A stretch of 64,000 bases of DNA from Gammaproteobacteria bacterium (GCA_947455595.1 CANGOP010000008.1:1-64000); one strand, 5' to 3'. Positions 26,969-35,812 are shown, numbered from the stretch's first letter. The notes: generated from the letters alone by a model not told the origin. Numbers and translations: made by a program.

Positions 26969-29221
26969 ATGCGGTTGAATCGTTCTTTGCTTCGTATCCT
27001 GGCGGTGCTCGCCATCACGACGGGCCTCGCCGCCTGTCAGCCCGGTACTGCCACGGCGCCGAAGCAGCCCTCCGTCATCGCCATCGCAGCGCTGCCCGCC
27101 AGTTTCACGCTGCCGGTGGGACATACCCAGGCGCTCACGGTGCACGGGGAACTGTCCGACTCGACCAAGGCGCCGATCGATGTGACGGCCGGTTCGTCGT
27201 TCTCGACCCAAGACGCGCGGGTCGCAACGGTGGATTCGCGCGGCATCGTGACCGCGATGCACAGTGGCTCCACGCAGATTCATATCCTGCACTCCCAATC
27301 GGGTCAGCAGACGACGGCAACGGTGACGGTTGCGGCGGGAGCGTTAGCGGGCATCGTGTTATCCCCCTCGCAAGTGGCCGTGGCGCCGGGTGGGACTGCG
27401 GCGTTGAGTGTCACAGCCATCTATGCCGACGCTTCGCAGTCGACGTTACTGTCGGGTGTCACCTTTGTGTCAGCGGATCCGACCATCGCGACGGTGGACA
27501 CCGCCGGTCTGATGACCGGGGTGCACGCGGGTACGACGAGCATCACCGCCACCGATACGGCTTCGGGCCGGACCGCTGTGGCGGGCGTGTCGGTGGGCGC
27601 AAGCTATGCGGTGCTCTCGTTCAATGATCCCTCTCAGGCGTATACCCTCACCCCGTTTGGTGGCGAGATAGCGAGTCTGGTGACGTCGGGTATTCCACCC
27701 GGCGGCCCAACGGGCACGGTCGTCATGATCACAAAGCCCGCCGGCGCGCCGTGCTGGGCCGGTACGACGCTGTCGGTCGGCGGGCAACAGTCGGTCGGTA
27801 CTCTGCCGTTCTCCGCTTCGGCCAGCGTGATGACCATACAGATCTATGCGCCCGCGGCGGGCATGACCGTCAAGTTGAAGGCTGAAAACGCGAGCAACGC
27901 GGGTGTGAGCGTCGAGACGGATGTCGTGACGACTACCGCCGGTTGGCAGGTTCTAACCTTTGACTTTGCGCATCCGTCACCGGGAACGGCCGCGCTGGAT
28001 CCTTCGCAAACCTACAACAAGATTTCGATCTTCAGTGATTTCACGTGCTCGAGTGGTGGCGCCTCTCCAGGCGCGGATGAGATTTTCTATGTCGGCCCGA
28101 TCACGTTTGTCGGCGCTGCAGCGGCGAGCGCGCCGCCGTTGCCCGTGCCGCTGCCCACCTATGCGGTGCTGGATTTCAATGCGGCAGGCGTTACCGTCAC
28201 GGCGAGTACCTTTGGGGGTGCCGGCACGGCATTGACGTCGTCGGGCGTACCGGCCGGTGGTCCCGGTGGAACCGTTCTGTTGTACGCCAAGGGCGCCGGC
28301 GCTCAATGCTGGGCAGGTGCCACGCTCTCCGTCGGCTACAACCTCTCGATCGGCGCGCTGCCGTTTGCGAATGGCGCGACGCGTATCACCGTGCCGGTCT
28401 ACGTTCCCACCGCGGGTGTGGATGTGAAGCTGAAGGTGGAGGACGCTAACAATGCGGCGGTCTCCGTGGAAACGGATGTCATCGCTGCGTCGGCCGGTTG
28501 GCAGACACTGACCTTTGATTTTGCCAATCAGGCTCCGGGTACGGCGGCGCTGGATTTCTCAAAGACCTATAACAAGCTCACCATCTTCGGGGACTTTACT
28601 TGCGCCAGTGGTGCACCGGCGCCCGCGGCCGACGAGATCTTCTACCTTGGTTCCTTCACCTTCGTGGGTGCCGCGGCCGCGGCGGCACCACCGTTATCAC
28701 CGCCGGTGATCACGAGTACCTATCAAACGTTGACCTTTGACGACGCCGCGAAGACCTATCCGACGTCTGATTTTTCCGGGGACGTGAGTTCGGTGGTGGC
28801 TGGACCGACGGGGAGCAATGGCAACGTCTTGAAGATCGTGAAGAGCGCCAACGCGGCGCTCTATGCCGGTACGCTCGTGGGTGATGCGGGTATTCCGTCG
28901 GCGCCGACCATCGGTGCGATTCCATTCACCAACACGCGCACAACGTTCACGGTGCGGGTATGGGCGGCGCAGGCGGGTCTCGATGTGAAGCTGAAGTTCC
29001 AGGATGCTTCGGCGACCCACTCCGTTGAAACCGATACGCCGACCACGGTGGCCGGTGGGTGGAGTACCTTGACGTTCAATTTGGCGAATCCAGCCACGGG
29101 TACGCCCGCACTGGATCCCACCCAGACGTACACCACGATGGTGGTCTTTCCCAATTTTGGCAGTACGCCCACGGCAGACGAGCCGGCCATGTATTTCGAC
29201 GATTTCACTTTCCTGCCGTGA
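26969..29221 (+). CDS. Large lipoprotein with two Big2-like domains and three tandem candidate glycan-binding modules
   Basis: The 750-residue protein starts MRLNRSLLRILAVLAITTGL with lipobox LAAC. Two bacterial Ig-like (Big2) domains follow (about 30-115 and 118-205, with DARVATVDSRGIVTAMHSGS and DPTIATVDTAGLMTGVHAGT). Then come three related modules (about 208-380, 386-560, 568-750). Each has an opening xFDD/FN strand, VKLK-ASN-VETD in the middle, GWQxLTFDFA-PGTAALD-TY, and a terminal DEIFYVGxxTF strand. No enzyme motif is present. The modules look like beta-sandwich carbohydrate-binding modules of a family I cannot name. The architecture (anchor, Ig spacer, binders) is that of a surface glycan-binding protein. 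ATG 26969 is set by the lipoprotein signal. Confidence 0.8.
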   Translation: MRLNRSLLRILAVLAITTGLAACQPGTATAPKQPSVIAIAALPASFTLPVGHTQALTVHGELSDSTKAPIDVTAGSSFSTQDARVATVDSRGIVTAMHSGSTQIHILHSQSGQQTTATVTVAAGALAGIVLSPSQVAVAPGGTAALSVTAIYADASQSTLLSGVTFVSADPTIATVDTAGLMTGVHAGTTSITATDTASGRTAVAGVSVGASYAVLSFNDPSQAYTLTPFGGEIASLVTSGIPPGGPTGTVVMITKPAGAPCWAGTTLSVGGQQSVGTLPFSASASVMTIQIYAPAAGMTVKLKAENASNAGVSVETDVVTTTAGWQVLTFDFAHPSPGTAALDPSQTYNKISIFSDFTCSSGGASPGADEIFYVGPITFVGAAAASAPPLPVPLPTYAVLDFNAAGVTVTASTFGGAGTALTSSGVPAGGPGGTVLLYAKGAGAQCWAGATLSVGYNLSIGALPFANGATRITVPVYVPTAGVDVKLKVEDANNAAVSVETDVIAASAGWQTLTFDFANQAPGTAALDFSKTYNKLTIFGDFTCASGAPAPAADEIFYLGSFTFVGAAAAAAPPLSPPVITSTYQTLTFDDAAKTYPTSDFSGDVSSVVAGPTGSNGNVLKIVKSANAALYAGTLVGDAGIPSAPTIGAIPFTNTRTTFTVRVWAAQAGLDVKLKFQDASATHSVETDTPTTVAGGWSTLTFNLANPATGTPALDPTQTYTTMVVFPNFGSTPTADEPAMYFDDFTFLP

Positions 29222-29229
29222 TCGCCGCG

Positions 29230-29257
29230 CCACGCCGATTTGCAAAGATCGGCGTGG
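29230..29257 (+). terminator. Hairpin between the large lipoprotein and symporter genes
   Basis: CCACGCCGAT (29230-29239) and ATCGGCGTGG (29248-29257) form a perfect 10-bp stem with an 8-base loop, 9 bases after the stop. No T-run follows. It may attenuate transcription into the symporter gene or protect the upstream mRNA. Confidence 0.5.
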
Positions 29258-29350
29258 TGATTGCAGGATCGGGATGTCTCGCACAATCACACGGTCATCT
29301 GTTCGGGTGAGGGGTTTCCCGACAGATGGCTCTTAAGGTGGACCGCAATC

Positions 29351-30721
29351 ATGACAACAGCGAACGGACGGCTTTCGTTCTTCGACAAAATCGGCTACGG
29401 CTTTGGTGATTTTGCGTCGAACTTCTTCTGGCAGATGTTCGCGATTTACATCGCGAAGTATTACACCGATGTGTTCCTGCTCAGCGCCGCGGCCATGGGT
29501 ACCATGATGCTGGTGACCCGCTCCGCCGATGCCATCATTGATCCGCTGATCGGAATTCTTGCGGACCGTACGCGCACGCGCTTTGGACGTTTCCGGCCCT
29601 ATCTGTTGTGGATGAGCGTGCCTTTGGCGCTATCCGCCGTGGCGACCTTCACCGTGCCGGCCTTGGCGGGCGGTGCGAAGATGACCTATGCCTATGTGAC
29701 CCTAACGCTGCTGATGTTCTTCTATTCAGCCATCAATATCCCGTATTCCGCCCTGTTCGGTGTGCTGACCTCCGACTCTGCTGAGCGCAGTACGGTCTCG
29801 GCGTATCGCTTCGTCTTTGGTTTTTTGCCGATCTTTATCCTCGTGAACGCCACCGATCCGATGGTTCGCTATTTCGGCGGTTCGAGCATTGCGCCGCGCG
29901 GCTGGCAGGCTGCCATGGTTGTCTACTCGATCGTGGCCGTGGTCTTTTTCGTGCTGACCTTCCTGTTGACTAAGGAGCGTGTCAAACCGGTGGCTGATCA
30001 TCGCCAGAATCTGCGCGAAGACCTGCGCGACCTGCGCCGCAACCGGCCTTGGATGATCCTGAGTTTGGTGGGTGTGGCTGCGCTGACTTGCGGCAATATG
30101 CGCAGCGCCGTGATGCTGTACTACTTCGACTATGTGGTGCCGAATGGTCACGGCGCTTTTGGCACGGCCATGACGATCGGCGCGTTGGCCTTCCTGATCG
30201 GCGTGGCGGTCTCGGCACCCTTGGTGCATCGTTTTGGTAAGAAGCGCTTCTATCTGTGGTCGACAATGACCACGGCCGTGCTGACGGCCGGATTCTATTT
30301 CGTGCCGGTCGATAACTTGCCTGCGATCTGGACGATGCATGGCTTGATCAGTCTCTCGATCGCGCCGACCGCGCCGATCATCTGGTCCATGTATGCCGAC
30401 ACCGCCGACTACTCCGAGTGGAAGAGTGAGCGGCGTGCCACCGGCCTTGTGTTTTCCGCGGCCTCCTTCTCGCAGAAGGTGGGTTGGGCGCTCGGCGGAG
30501 CAGGGACCGGATGGTTACTCGCCTACTTCGGTTATCAGCCGAATGTGGCTCAGTCGGCGTCGACCTTGCAGGGCATTGTGCTGATGATGAGCTTGATTCC
30601 AGGTGCTATTGCGCTGCTGGCCGCCTTTGCGCTGCGTTACTACCCCTTGGATGAGGCGGCTGTGCAGGAGATGGCAACGGAGTTGGCGCCGCGTCGGGCG
30701 GCCGCAGCGCAGGCTCAGTGA
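29351..30721 (+). CDS. GPH-family (glycoside-pentoside-hexuronide) cation symporter
   Basis: The 456-residue inner-membrane protein has about 12 helices. It shows the GPH/MelB-type signatures GYGFGDFASNFFWQ near the N-terminus, DAIIDPLIGILADRTRTRFGRFRP in the 2-3 loop, and YADTADYSEWKSERRATGLVFSA in the second half. Family members import glycosides with Na+ or H+. Position at the end of the glucan gene set points to laminari-oligosaccharides or another beta-glucoside. ATG 29351 gives the normal family start; the longer frame adds 30 unsupported residues. Its last 7 bases overlap the convergent anti-sigma-type gene. Confidence 0.9.
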   Translation: MTTANGRLSFFDKIGYGFGDFASNFFWQMFAIYIAKYYTDVFLLSAAAMGTMMLVTRSADAIIDPLIGILADRTRTRFGRFRPYLLWMSVPLALSAVATFTVPALAGGAKMTYAYVTLTLLMFFYSAINIPYSALFGVLTSDSAERSTVSAYRFVFGFLPIFILVNATDPMVRYFGGSSIAPRGWQAAMVVYSIVAVVFFVLTFLLTKERVKPVADHRQNLREDLRDLRRNRPWMILSLVGVAALTCGNMRSAVMLYYFDYVVPNGHGAFGTAMTIGALAFLIGVAVSAPLVHRFGKKRFYLWSTMTTAVLTAGFYFVPVDNLPAIWTMHGLISLSIAPTAPIIWSMYADTADYSEWKSERRATGLVFSAASFSQKVGWALGGAGTGWLLAYFGYQPNVAQSASTLQGIVLMMSLIPGAIALLAAFALRYYPLDEAAVQEMATELAPRRAAAAQAQ

Positions 30722-31143
30722 GCAGGCGTCTCGTCGAGGTGCTTGCGTAACGTGAGCACGTTGCAGCCATCCACGGACCGATAGGTCACCTCATCCATCA
30801 GCGTGCGGATCAGGTGAATGCCAAGGCCGCCCACCGGGCGGTCCTCCATGGCGGCGTCCAGATCGGGCGGGGGCGCCGCCAGAGGATCAAACGGATTGCC
30901 ATTGTCACGCAGAACCATTTCAGCGTGGTGGTGCTCATAGCGTAGGGTCACGTCCGCCCAGACGTCGTCGCGGCCATGACTGCCGTGCATGACGACGTTG
31001 ATGAAGATTTCTTCTAAGGCGAGCTCAAACGGGAACCGAGCGGAGTCGGGAAGATGCTCCACCGTCCAGAAGTCCGACAGAAACGACTGTAAGAGCGGAA
31101 GCGCTGCCGCGTCCGCTTTTACCGTCGTCTGCGCAACGCTCAC
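30715..31143 (-). CDS. RsbW-like HATPase anti-sigma regulatory factor
   Basis: The 142-residue cytoplasmic protein has the GHKL ATPase features of serine-kinase anti-sigma factors: ALEEIFINVVMHG (N box), VLRDNGNPFDP (G1), and GGLGIHLIRTLMDEVTY (G2). Such proteins bind a sigma factor or phosphorylate a STAS-domain antagonist. It starts inside the last codons of the STAS gene (ATGA-type 4-base overlap), so the two are coupled. No PP2C phosphatase or sigma factor gene adjoins, so the output is unknown. Confidence 0.88.
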   Translation of the reverse strand: MSVAQTTVKADAAALPLLQSFLSDFWTVEHLPDSARFPFELALEEIFINVVMHGSHGRDDVWADVTLRYEHHHAEMVLRDNGNPFDPLAAPPPDLDAAMEDRPVGGLGIHLIRTLMDEVTYRSVDGCNVLTLRKHLDETPAH

Positions 31144-31493
31144 GCGCTGCGTCCGACCTTTTCGAGTGCACCGGCACGGTCGGCTAAGACGTCGATGATT
31201 CGACCGAAGCCGCTCACATCGAAGACTTCCTTGACCGCCGCCGTCAGCGAGTAGACGGCAAAGGGAACACTCGAGGCCTTCGCGGCGCGTGCGCCAACCA
31301 GGAAAACGCGCAGACCCGCGCTCGAGACGTAATCGAGTGCGGCGCAGTCGAGGACGAGTGCATGGCCGCCGGCGGCGGCATCCGCGACCGCCTGCTCAAG
31401 ATCTTTCTGGAACGCGCCGGCAGCTTCGAAATCCAATCGGCCGGCGGCGTGGATGGTGGTGGTGCGGTTGTTGGTGTCGTGGGTGACGTTCAC
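31140..31493 (-). CDS. STAS-domain anti-sigma factor antagonist
   Basis: The 117-residue protein starts at GTG 31493 with GAGG 8 bases upstream and begins with sequence NVTHDTNNRTTTIHAAGRLD. The STAS core includes ALVLDCAALDYVSSAGLRVF, where the serine pair after DYV is the usual phosphorylation site. It is the expected substrate of the HATPase downstream. The upstream extension of the frame runs through the neighbouring gene and is rejected. Confidence 0.88.
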   Translation of the reverse strand: MNVTHDTNNRTTTIHAAGRLDFEAAGAFQKDLEQAVADAAAGGHALVLDCAALDYVSSAGLRVFLVGARAAKASSVPFAVYSLTAAVKEVFDVSGFGRIIDVLADRAGALEKVGRSA

Positions 31494-31515
31494 AGCGTAG
31501 CCTCGGGGCGTGTTC

Positions 31516-32169
31516 TTAGTGGATGGAAAGCATAATGGCATGGGCGCGGACTTCGGCATCGGCGCGAATGGCCGCCTCGACGCCGCGCACCACAAGGTCA
31601 AGTCCGCCGATTTCGGCAATGCGCTCGGCCAGACGGGCAATTTCAGACTTCGACAAGAAGGCCTCTAATAACCCGCCGGCAACGGCCAGACCGATCAGCA
31701 TGGAGTCATCGGGAGTCGGCAGTCCGTCCGACAGCAACGCCGCCAGGATGCGCAACTTGGCCTCCTTCTGCTCCTTGCCGCCGTCGTCAATCGGGTAGCG
31801 GCGGGCGCGCAGTGCCCAGAGGAAGCGCTTCTCGGCTTGATGCAGGATGCCGCGCTTTTGTAATTGAGCAAGCGTCATGCGTACGAGGTCTGGCGAGTCG
31901 CCCTGCAACTCCAGCACCCAACGCTCGGTGGTTTGCACAGGACCCGCAGCGATGACTTCCAGAACGCGATCTTGAGCCGGCAGGCCGATCGGCTCGTGGC
32001 TCAGCACGTTCAGGCCGTTCAAGTCGGCATCGACCCGACCGGCCTTGTTCAGATCGACGATGCAAGCACCCACCAACGCCATCGCGAAGTTGGGGGAACC
32101 GGCCGTATAGGCAATCCGCCCGTCGTCTTCGACCGCGAGCAGCGTGAGTTCCTCAGTTAGGCTGATCAA
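31516..32169 (-). CDS. GOLPH3/VPS74 (GPP34) domain protein
   Basis: The 217-residue protein starts at TTG 32169, giving a product that begins ISLTEELTLLAVEDDGRIAY. GGGAGA lies 9 bases upstream; the ATG at that spot is out of frame. SLTEELTLLAV followed by FAMALVGACIVDLNKAGRV and later KRFLWALRARRYP is the pattern of the GOLPH3 family. In eukaryotes these proteins bind phosphatidylinositol-4-phosphate on Golgi membranes; bacterial members are poorly understood. The gene ends 22 bases before the STAS gene, so all three form one operon. A membrane-sensing input to the STAS/HATPase switch is an inference. Confidence 0.8.
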   Translation of the reverse strand: MISLTEELTLLAVEDDGRIAYTAGSPNFAMALVGACIVDLNKAGRVDADLNGLNVLSHEPIGLPAQDRVLEVIAAGPVQTTERWVLELQGDSPDLVRMTLAQLQKRGILHQAEKRFLWALRARRYPIDDGGKEQKEAKLRILAALLSDGLPTPDDSMLIGLAVAGGLLEAFLSKSEIARLAERIAEIGGLDLVVRGVEAAIRADAEVRAHAIMLSIH

Positions 32170-32255
32170 GGCAGTTCTCCCATGGATCGGCGGATTATAG
32201 GCCCGATTGCTCCGCAGCGCCGAATCAAAACAACGCCCGGGGCGTTGGGGATGGC

Positions 32256-32750
32256 TCAGTTGGTGAGGGGTTGCCATGTGGCAAAGGTGGCGGCCTGGCC
32301 GATCCGACGGCCATCGCTGCCCAATACGTTCCAGACCGTGGCCCCGGAAATCCGAAACCGCCGCCCGGAAGACGCGATCCGAACCCCAGCGTAGTCGTCG
32401 CAGTAGCCCACGCGCAGCACGCGCGCCAGGAGGGCGTCGCGGGCGGCCTGCTCGTCCGGTTCGGCGGAGTGGCGGGACGGCATCCCGACGAGGTTGGACC
32501 AGGGCATCTCGAACAGTTGCTGTGCTGCGCGGTTGGCGTACGTGAAGCGGGGGTCCTCACCACCGTCATGCGCGAGTAGCACGAAGGGCGCGGTGTACGC
32601 TCGCAGTGCCCACTCGGTCACGGACTCGCCGCGTGCCCGGAGGAGGAGGGGACGGTCCACCAACGTTTCGTAACTGCGCAGGATCGGCAGCACCTGATCG
32701 GCACGGTAGTGATTGATGGCGCTCGGTTCGGCCGCGGCGGGGATGCTCAT
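32256..32750 (-). CDS. MEKHLA-domain (PAS-like) protein
   Basis: The 164-residue cytoplasmic protein has an N-terminal helical part. A PAS-related MEKHLA domain follows, with APFVLLAHDGGEDPRFTYAN and AAQQLFEMPWSNLVGMPSRH leading to the strand FRISGATVWNVLGSDGRRIG. The domain is also found at the end of plant HD-ZIP III factors and as stand-alone bacterial proteins with presumed small-molecule sensing. No output domain is fused. It lies 86 bases upstream of the GOLPH3 gene on the same strand. Confidence 0.8.
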   Translation of the reverse strand: MSIPAAAEPSAINHYRADQVLPILRSYETLVDRPLLLRARGESVTEWALRAYTAPFVLLAHDGGEDPRFTYANRAAQQLFEMPWSNLVGMPSRHSAEPDEQAARDALLARVLRVGYCDDYAGVRIASSGRRFRISGATVWNVLGSDGRRIGQAATFATWQPLTN

Positions 32751-32799
32751 GTCGGCGTCTGAGCGTGGCTGGCGGTCGTGGGTGAACTGACGAGATGTT

Positions 32800-32905
32800 G
32801 TCTGATAATAAAGGACATGAATATAGAATAAGTATATGAAAAAATGAATTAAAAATAGAATTTACGTGTTATCAAAATCAGCTAAGAAGATCCGTTAATC
32901 GTTTT
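32800..32905. other. AT-rich noncoding patch
   Basis: About 105 bases of strongly AT-rich sequence (for example ataagtatatgaaaaaatga) in otherwise GC-rich DNA. It lies between the MEKHLA gene and the stop codon of the methyltransferase gene. It contains several TATA-like stretches that could serve as promoter or UP-element for the MEKHLA gene, but no gene. It could also mark an old insertion boundary. Confidence 0.6.
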
Positions 32906-33530
32906 AATAGTTTTTGATGTACACGTATAAACGGTTTCGAACATGCGGCTCAGCGCGCGGGAGTGACTGAAAGGGTGCGCCCGCTTTGAGCATCTGCAGT
33001 CGCCCGGCGGCGACGTGGTCGGCGAGGGTTGCGTGGAAGTCGGGCTGATCCACATCGTCGCGGAGGGAGAACACGCCGTAGCCGCCCGGTCGGGTGATCC
33101 GCACCAGTTCATCCAAGGAGTGGGCGGGTGCGTGGCCCGGCGTGAAGGCGCCGGCCACCGTAAAGGCGTCGAAGCTGGCATCGGGATAGGGCAGATGCTC
33201 ACCCAGCGGGGCGCACAACAGCGAACGGTAAGCGTCCTTGCGGCGGGCCACCTCGAGCATGCCCGCCGAGATGTCGAGGCCCTCGAGGTGTGTGAATCCG
33301 TACTGCTTGAGGTGGACACCGATCAAGCCGGTACCGCAGGCAGCATCGAGGATGCGGGCCTCACGCGGCAGCAGCCACGCCACAATGCCTGCCATGATCT
33401 CGGGCATGCGCCAGTCATGCTGCGTCACCAACACGGCATCGTAACTTTCGGCCACACGGTCGTATTCGGCCGCCAGTTCGGCCGGGGACTGTGCGGCGTA
33501 GACCCGTTCAGCATCAAATAGATCGGACAT
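32904..33530 (-). CDS. SAM-dependent class I methyltransferase
   Basis: The 208-residue protein starts MSDLFDAERVYAAQSPAELA. The SAM-binding motif I is ILDAACGTGLIGVHL, followed by GLDISAGMLEVA (motif II region) and ITRPGGYGVFSLR (post-motif). The pattern fits UbiE/Menin-type small-molecule methyltransferases; the substrate is unknown. The ATG at 33530 gives a compact Rossmann domain; the longer frame adds about 109 residues without support. The last codons (YVYIKNY) already fall in an AT-rich stretch. Confidence 0.82.
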   Translation of the reverse strand: MSDLFDAERVYAAQSPAELAAEYDRVAESYDAVLVTQHDWRMPEIMAGIVAWLLPREARILDAACGTGLIGVHLKQYGFTHLEGLDISAGMLEVARRKDAYRSLLCAPLGEHLPYPDASFDAFTVAGAFTPGHAPAHSLDELVRITRPGGYGVFSLRDDVDQPDFHATLADHVAAGRLQMLKAGAPFQSLPRAEPHVRNRLYVYIKNY

Positions 33531-33627
33531 GATCTTCACCTCGTGATTCACCGAGAGTGTCGCCTGCCGGACGGCGTCGCTCAAGCGGCGCGCCGCGATG
33601 GGCGGCCGATGGCAGAATGTCGACCCT

Positions 33628-34332
33628 ATGACGACTTTCGCCCACCGACCCCTCGCTGCCGTCCTCTTCGATCTAGACGGAACGTTACTCGACACGCTGC
33701 CGGATATCGCCCGGGCGCTGAACCGTGCCTTGATCGAGGAAGGCTTCGCGGCGCTTCCGATCGAGGACGTGCTCATCGGGGTCGGTCGCGGCGCTGCCGT
33801 ACTCGTTGAGCGCATGACCGCCGGCCGCTCCGTGGATGCGGTCACCCAGTCGCGCATCTTGGATGGGTTTTTTCGTCACTACGAGGCGCTGCACCACAGC
33901 GCGGATGCCGCCGTGCGACCGTTTGAGGGCGTGCGCGAGTGTCTCGATCAGTTACGCGCACGCGGTTATCGGCTAGCGGTGGTTACCAATAAGCGGCGTG
34001 ATCTGGCGTTGCGCTCATTGGAAGACGGCGGCGTGTTGGATGCCTTCGAGTTGGTGGTGGGGGGCGACACCTGTCGTGAGCGCAAGCCCCATCCGGAACC
34101 CCTCTTGCACGCCTTGCGGACGCTCGGCGTACCCACCGAGGCGGCGCTCATGGTCGGCGACTCGTCCAACGATGTCGACGCGGCGCGTGCGGCCGGCGTG
34201 CCGGTCGTGGTCGTCCCGTATGGTTATAACGGCGGCGAGGATCCACGCCTGCTCAACGCCGATGCGCACGTGTCAGGACTTGCCGAATTACCGGCCCTGC
34301 TGGCCGCCACGGCGGCGCGAGATTCGGCATAA
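33628..34332 (+). CDS. gph: HAD-superfamily phosphoglycolate phosphatase-like hydrolase
   Basis: The 234-residue cytoplasmic protein starts MTTFAHRPLAAVLFDLDGTL. HAD motif I is FDLDGTLLDT (D15, D17), motif II VVTNKR, motif III lysine in RERKPHPEPL, and motif IV VGDSSNDVDAARAAG. These match Gph/PgmB-type phosphatases with a helical cap, which dephosphorylate 2-phosphoglycolate from DNA repair. It lies 42 bases upstream of the aldolase gene and may be co-transcribed. Substrate assignment within this large family is tentative. Confidence 0.8.
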   Translation: MTTFAHRPLAAVLFDLDGTLLDTLPDIARALNRALIEEGFAALPIEDVLIGVGRGAAVLVERMTAGRSVDAVTQSRILDGFFRHYEALHHSADAAVRPFEGVRECLDQLRARGYRLAVVTNKRRDLALRSLEDGGVLDAFELVVGGDTCRERKPHPEPLLHALRTLGVPTEAALMVGDSSNDVDAARAAGVPVVVVPYGYNGGEDPRLLNADAHVSGLAELPALLAATAARDSA

Positions 34333-34374
34333 TCTCCCCATCTGTTTCGCAATCTCAGTCAGAGGACTTACCGC

Positions 34375-35412
34375 ATGGCTTTCATCTCGCTCCGACAGCT
34401 CCTAGACCACGCCGCCGAACACGACTACGGCGTTCCGGCCTTCAACGTGAACAACCTAGAGCAGGTCGTCGCGATCATGAGCGCGGCACAGGAAACCCGC
34501 AGCCCGGTCATCCTGCAGGCCTCGGCCGGTGCGCGTAAGTACGCCGGTGAGCCGTTCCTGCGTCACCTGATGCTGGCGGCCGTGGAGTCCTATCCGGACA
34601 TCCCGGTGTGCGTCCATCAGGATCACGGCACCTCGCCTGCCGTCTGCCAAGCCTCGATCCGTTCGGGTTTCTCGAGCGTGATGATGGACGGCTCGCTGAT
34701 GACCGACGGAAAGACGCCGTCGAGCTACGACTACAACGTCGGGGTCACCAAGCTCGTGGTTGAGATGGCCCATCCGGTCGGTGTCTCGGTCGAAGGTGAA
34801 CTTGGCTGCTTGGGCTCGCTGGAGTCGGGTGAGGCCGGTGAGGAAGATGGCGTCGGCGCCGTCGGCAAACTCACGCACGACATGCTGCTCACGGATCCTG
34901 AACAGGCCCGGGACTTCGTTGCCAAGACGGGAGTGGATGCGTTGGCAATTGCCATCGGCACGAGCCACGGTGCCTACAAGTTCTCGCGTAAGCCGACCGG
35001 CGATATTCTCGCGATCGACCGCATCGCCGCAATCCACGCGGCCTGTCCGAACACGCATCTGGTGATGCACGGCTCGTCGAGCGTGCCGCAGGAGTGGTTG
35101 GCGGTGATTCGTGAGTTCGGTGGCGTTCTCAAGGAGACCTACGGCGTGCCGGTCGAGGAAATCCAGCGCGGCATCAAAAGTGGTGTGCGCAAGATCAATA
35201 TCGACACCGACATTCGCCTCGCGATGACCGGTGCGATCCGCCGCCACTTTGCGCAGGATCCGGCTGAATTCGATCCGCGTAAGTACTTGGCGCCGGCTCA
35301 GAAGGCGGCGCAGTCGATCTGCAAACTGCGTTTTGAAGCCTTTGGCACGGCAGGTCATGCGGATCGCATCAAGCCACTCTCGTTCGACGCCATGGCGAAA
35401 AAGTACGCCTGA
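34375..35412 (+). CDS. fba: Fructose-bisphosphate aldolase, class II
   Basis: The 345-residue zinc enzyme cleaves fructose-1,6-bisphosphate to dihydroxyacetone phosphate and glyceraldehyde-3-phosphate in glycolysis and gluconeogenesis. Visible are VHQDHGTSP with catalytic D83 and zinc ligand H84, [19 protein letters not shown], and the phosphate-binding [15 protein letters not shown]. The insertion pattern is that of the Calvin-type (class IIB-like) group. The start follows a GAGGA ribosome-binding site, and a strong terminator follows the gene. Confidence 0.96.
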   Translation: MAFISLRQLLDHAAEHDYGVPAFNVNNLEQVVAIMSAAQETRSPVILQASAGARKYAGEPFLRHLMLAAVESYPDIPVCVHQDHGTSPAVCQASIRSGFSSVMMDGSLMTDGKTPSSYDYNVGVTKLVVEMAHPVGVSVEGELGCLGSLESGEAGEEDGVGAVGKLTHDMLLTDPEQARDFVAKTGVDALAIAIGTSHGAYKFSRKPTGDILAIDRIAAIHAACPNTHLVMHGSSSVPQEWLAVIREFGGVLKETYGVPVEEIQRGIKSGVRKINIDTDIRLAMTGAIRRHFAQDPAEFDPRKYLAPAQKAAQSICKLRFEAFGTAGHADRIKPLSFDAMAKKYA

Positions 35413-35475
35413 GCTCAGACCGACGGGAGGGTATGCCGATCACCGGCCTATCCTCCCGGTTCATAGCGCGCACTG

Positions 35476-35500
35476 AACGGGGCCTTAACGGCCCCGTTTT
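35476..35500 (+). terminator. Intrinsic terminator of fba
   Basis: AACGGGGCC (35476-35484), loop TTAAC, GGCCCCGTT (35490-35498), followed by TTC. The classical GC stem with a T-run lies 64 bases after the fba stop. A weaker CGGGAGG/CCTCCCG inverted repeat lies between them (about 35424-35457). Confidence 0.85.
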
Positions 35501-35812
35501 CATTGGATGTCTCCGGATGGTGGCCGCGATGCTGCGGACGATGGCCGAGCGTCCGAGCGTCCGAGCGACGGCACGATCCGACTGGCCCGCGCCTCCACAA
35601 GCGCTCGCTGACGCGCTCGCCTTTCTCAAACGGCTGCAGGACCACGGCCAAGTCGCCCTTGCCGCCCGCAACCGACCTCGACCCCGTCGAGAACGTCTGC
35701 TCCGCCATGGCTTCATCTGACCGGGCGCGAGTCGAATGCCCGGCTTCTGCTACCTGCCACAGTCACGTCAGCGTCCTGCCTGCGCGGCACGCTGCCTCGC
35801 AGACGCTTCTTC
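35501..35812. other. Noncoding interval between fba and the oligopeptidase gene
   Basis: This 312-base stretch between convergent genes contains only unconvincing frames (arginine- and serine-rich, no ribosome-binding sites). I see a GTCCGAGCGTCCGAGCG direct repeat near 35551-35570 and nothing else structured. Confidence 0.5.
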
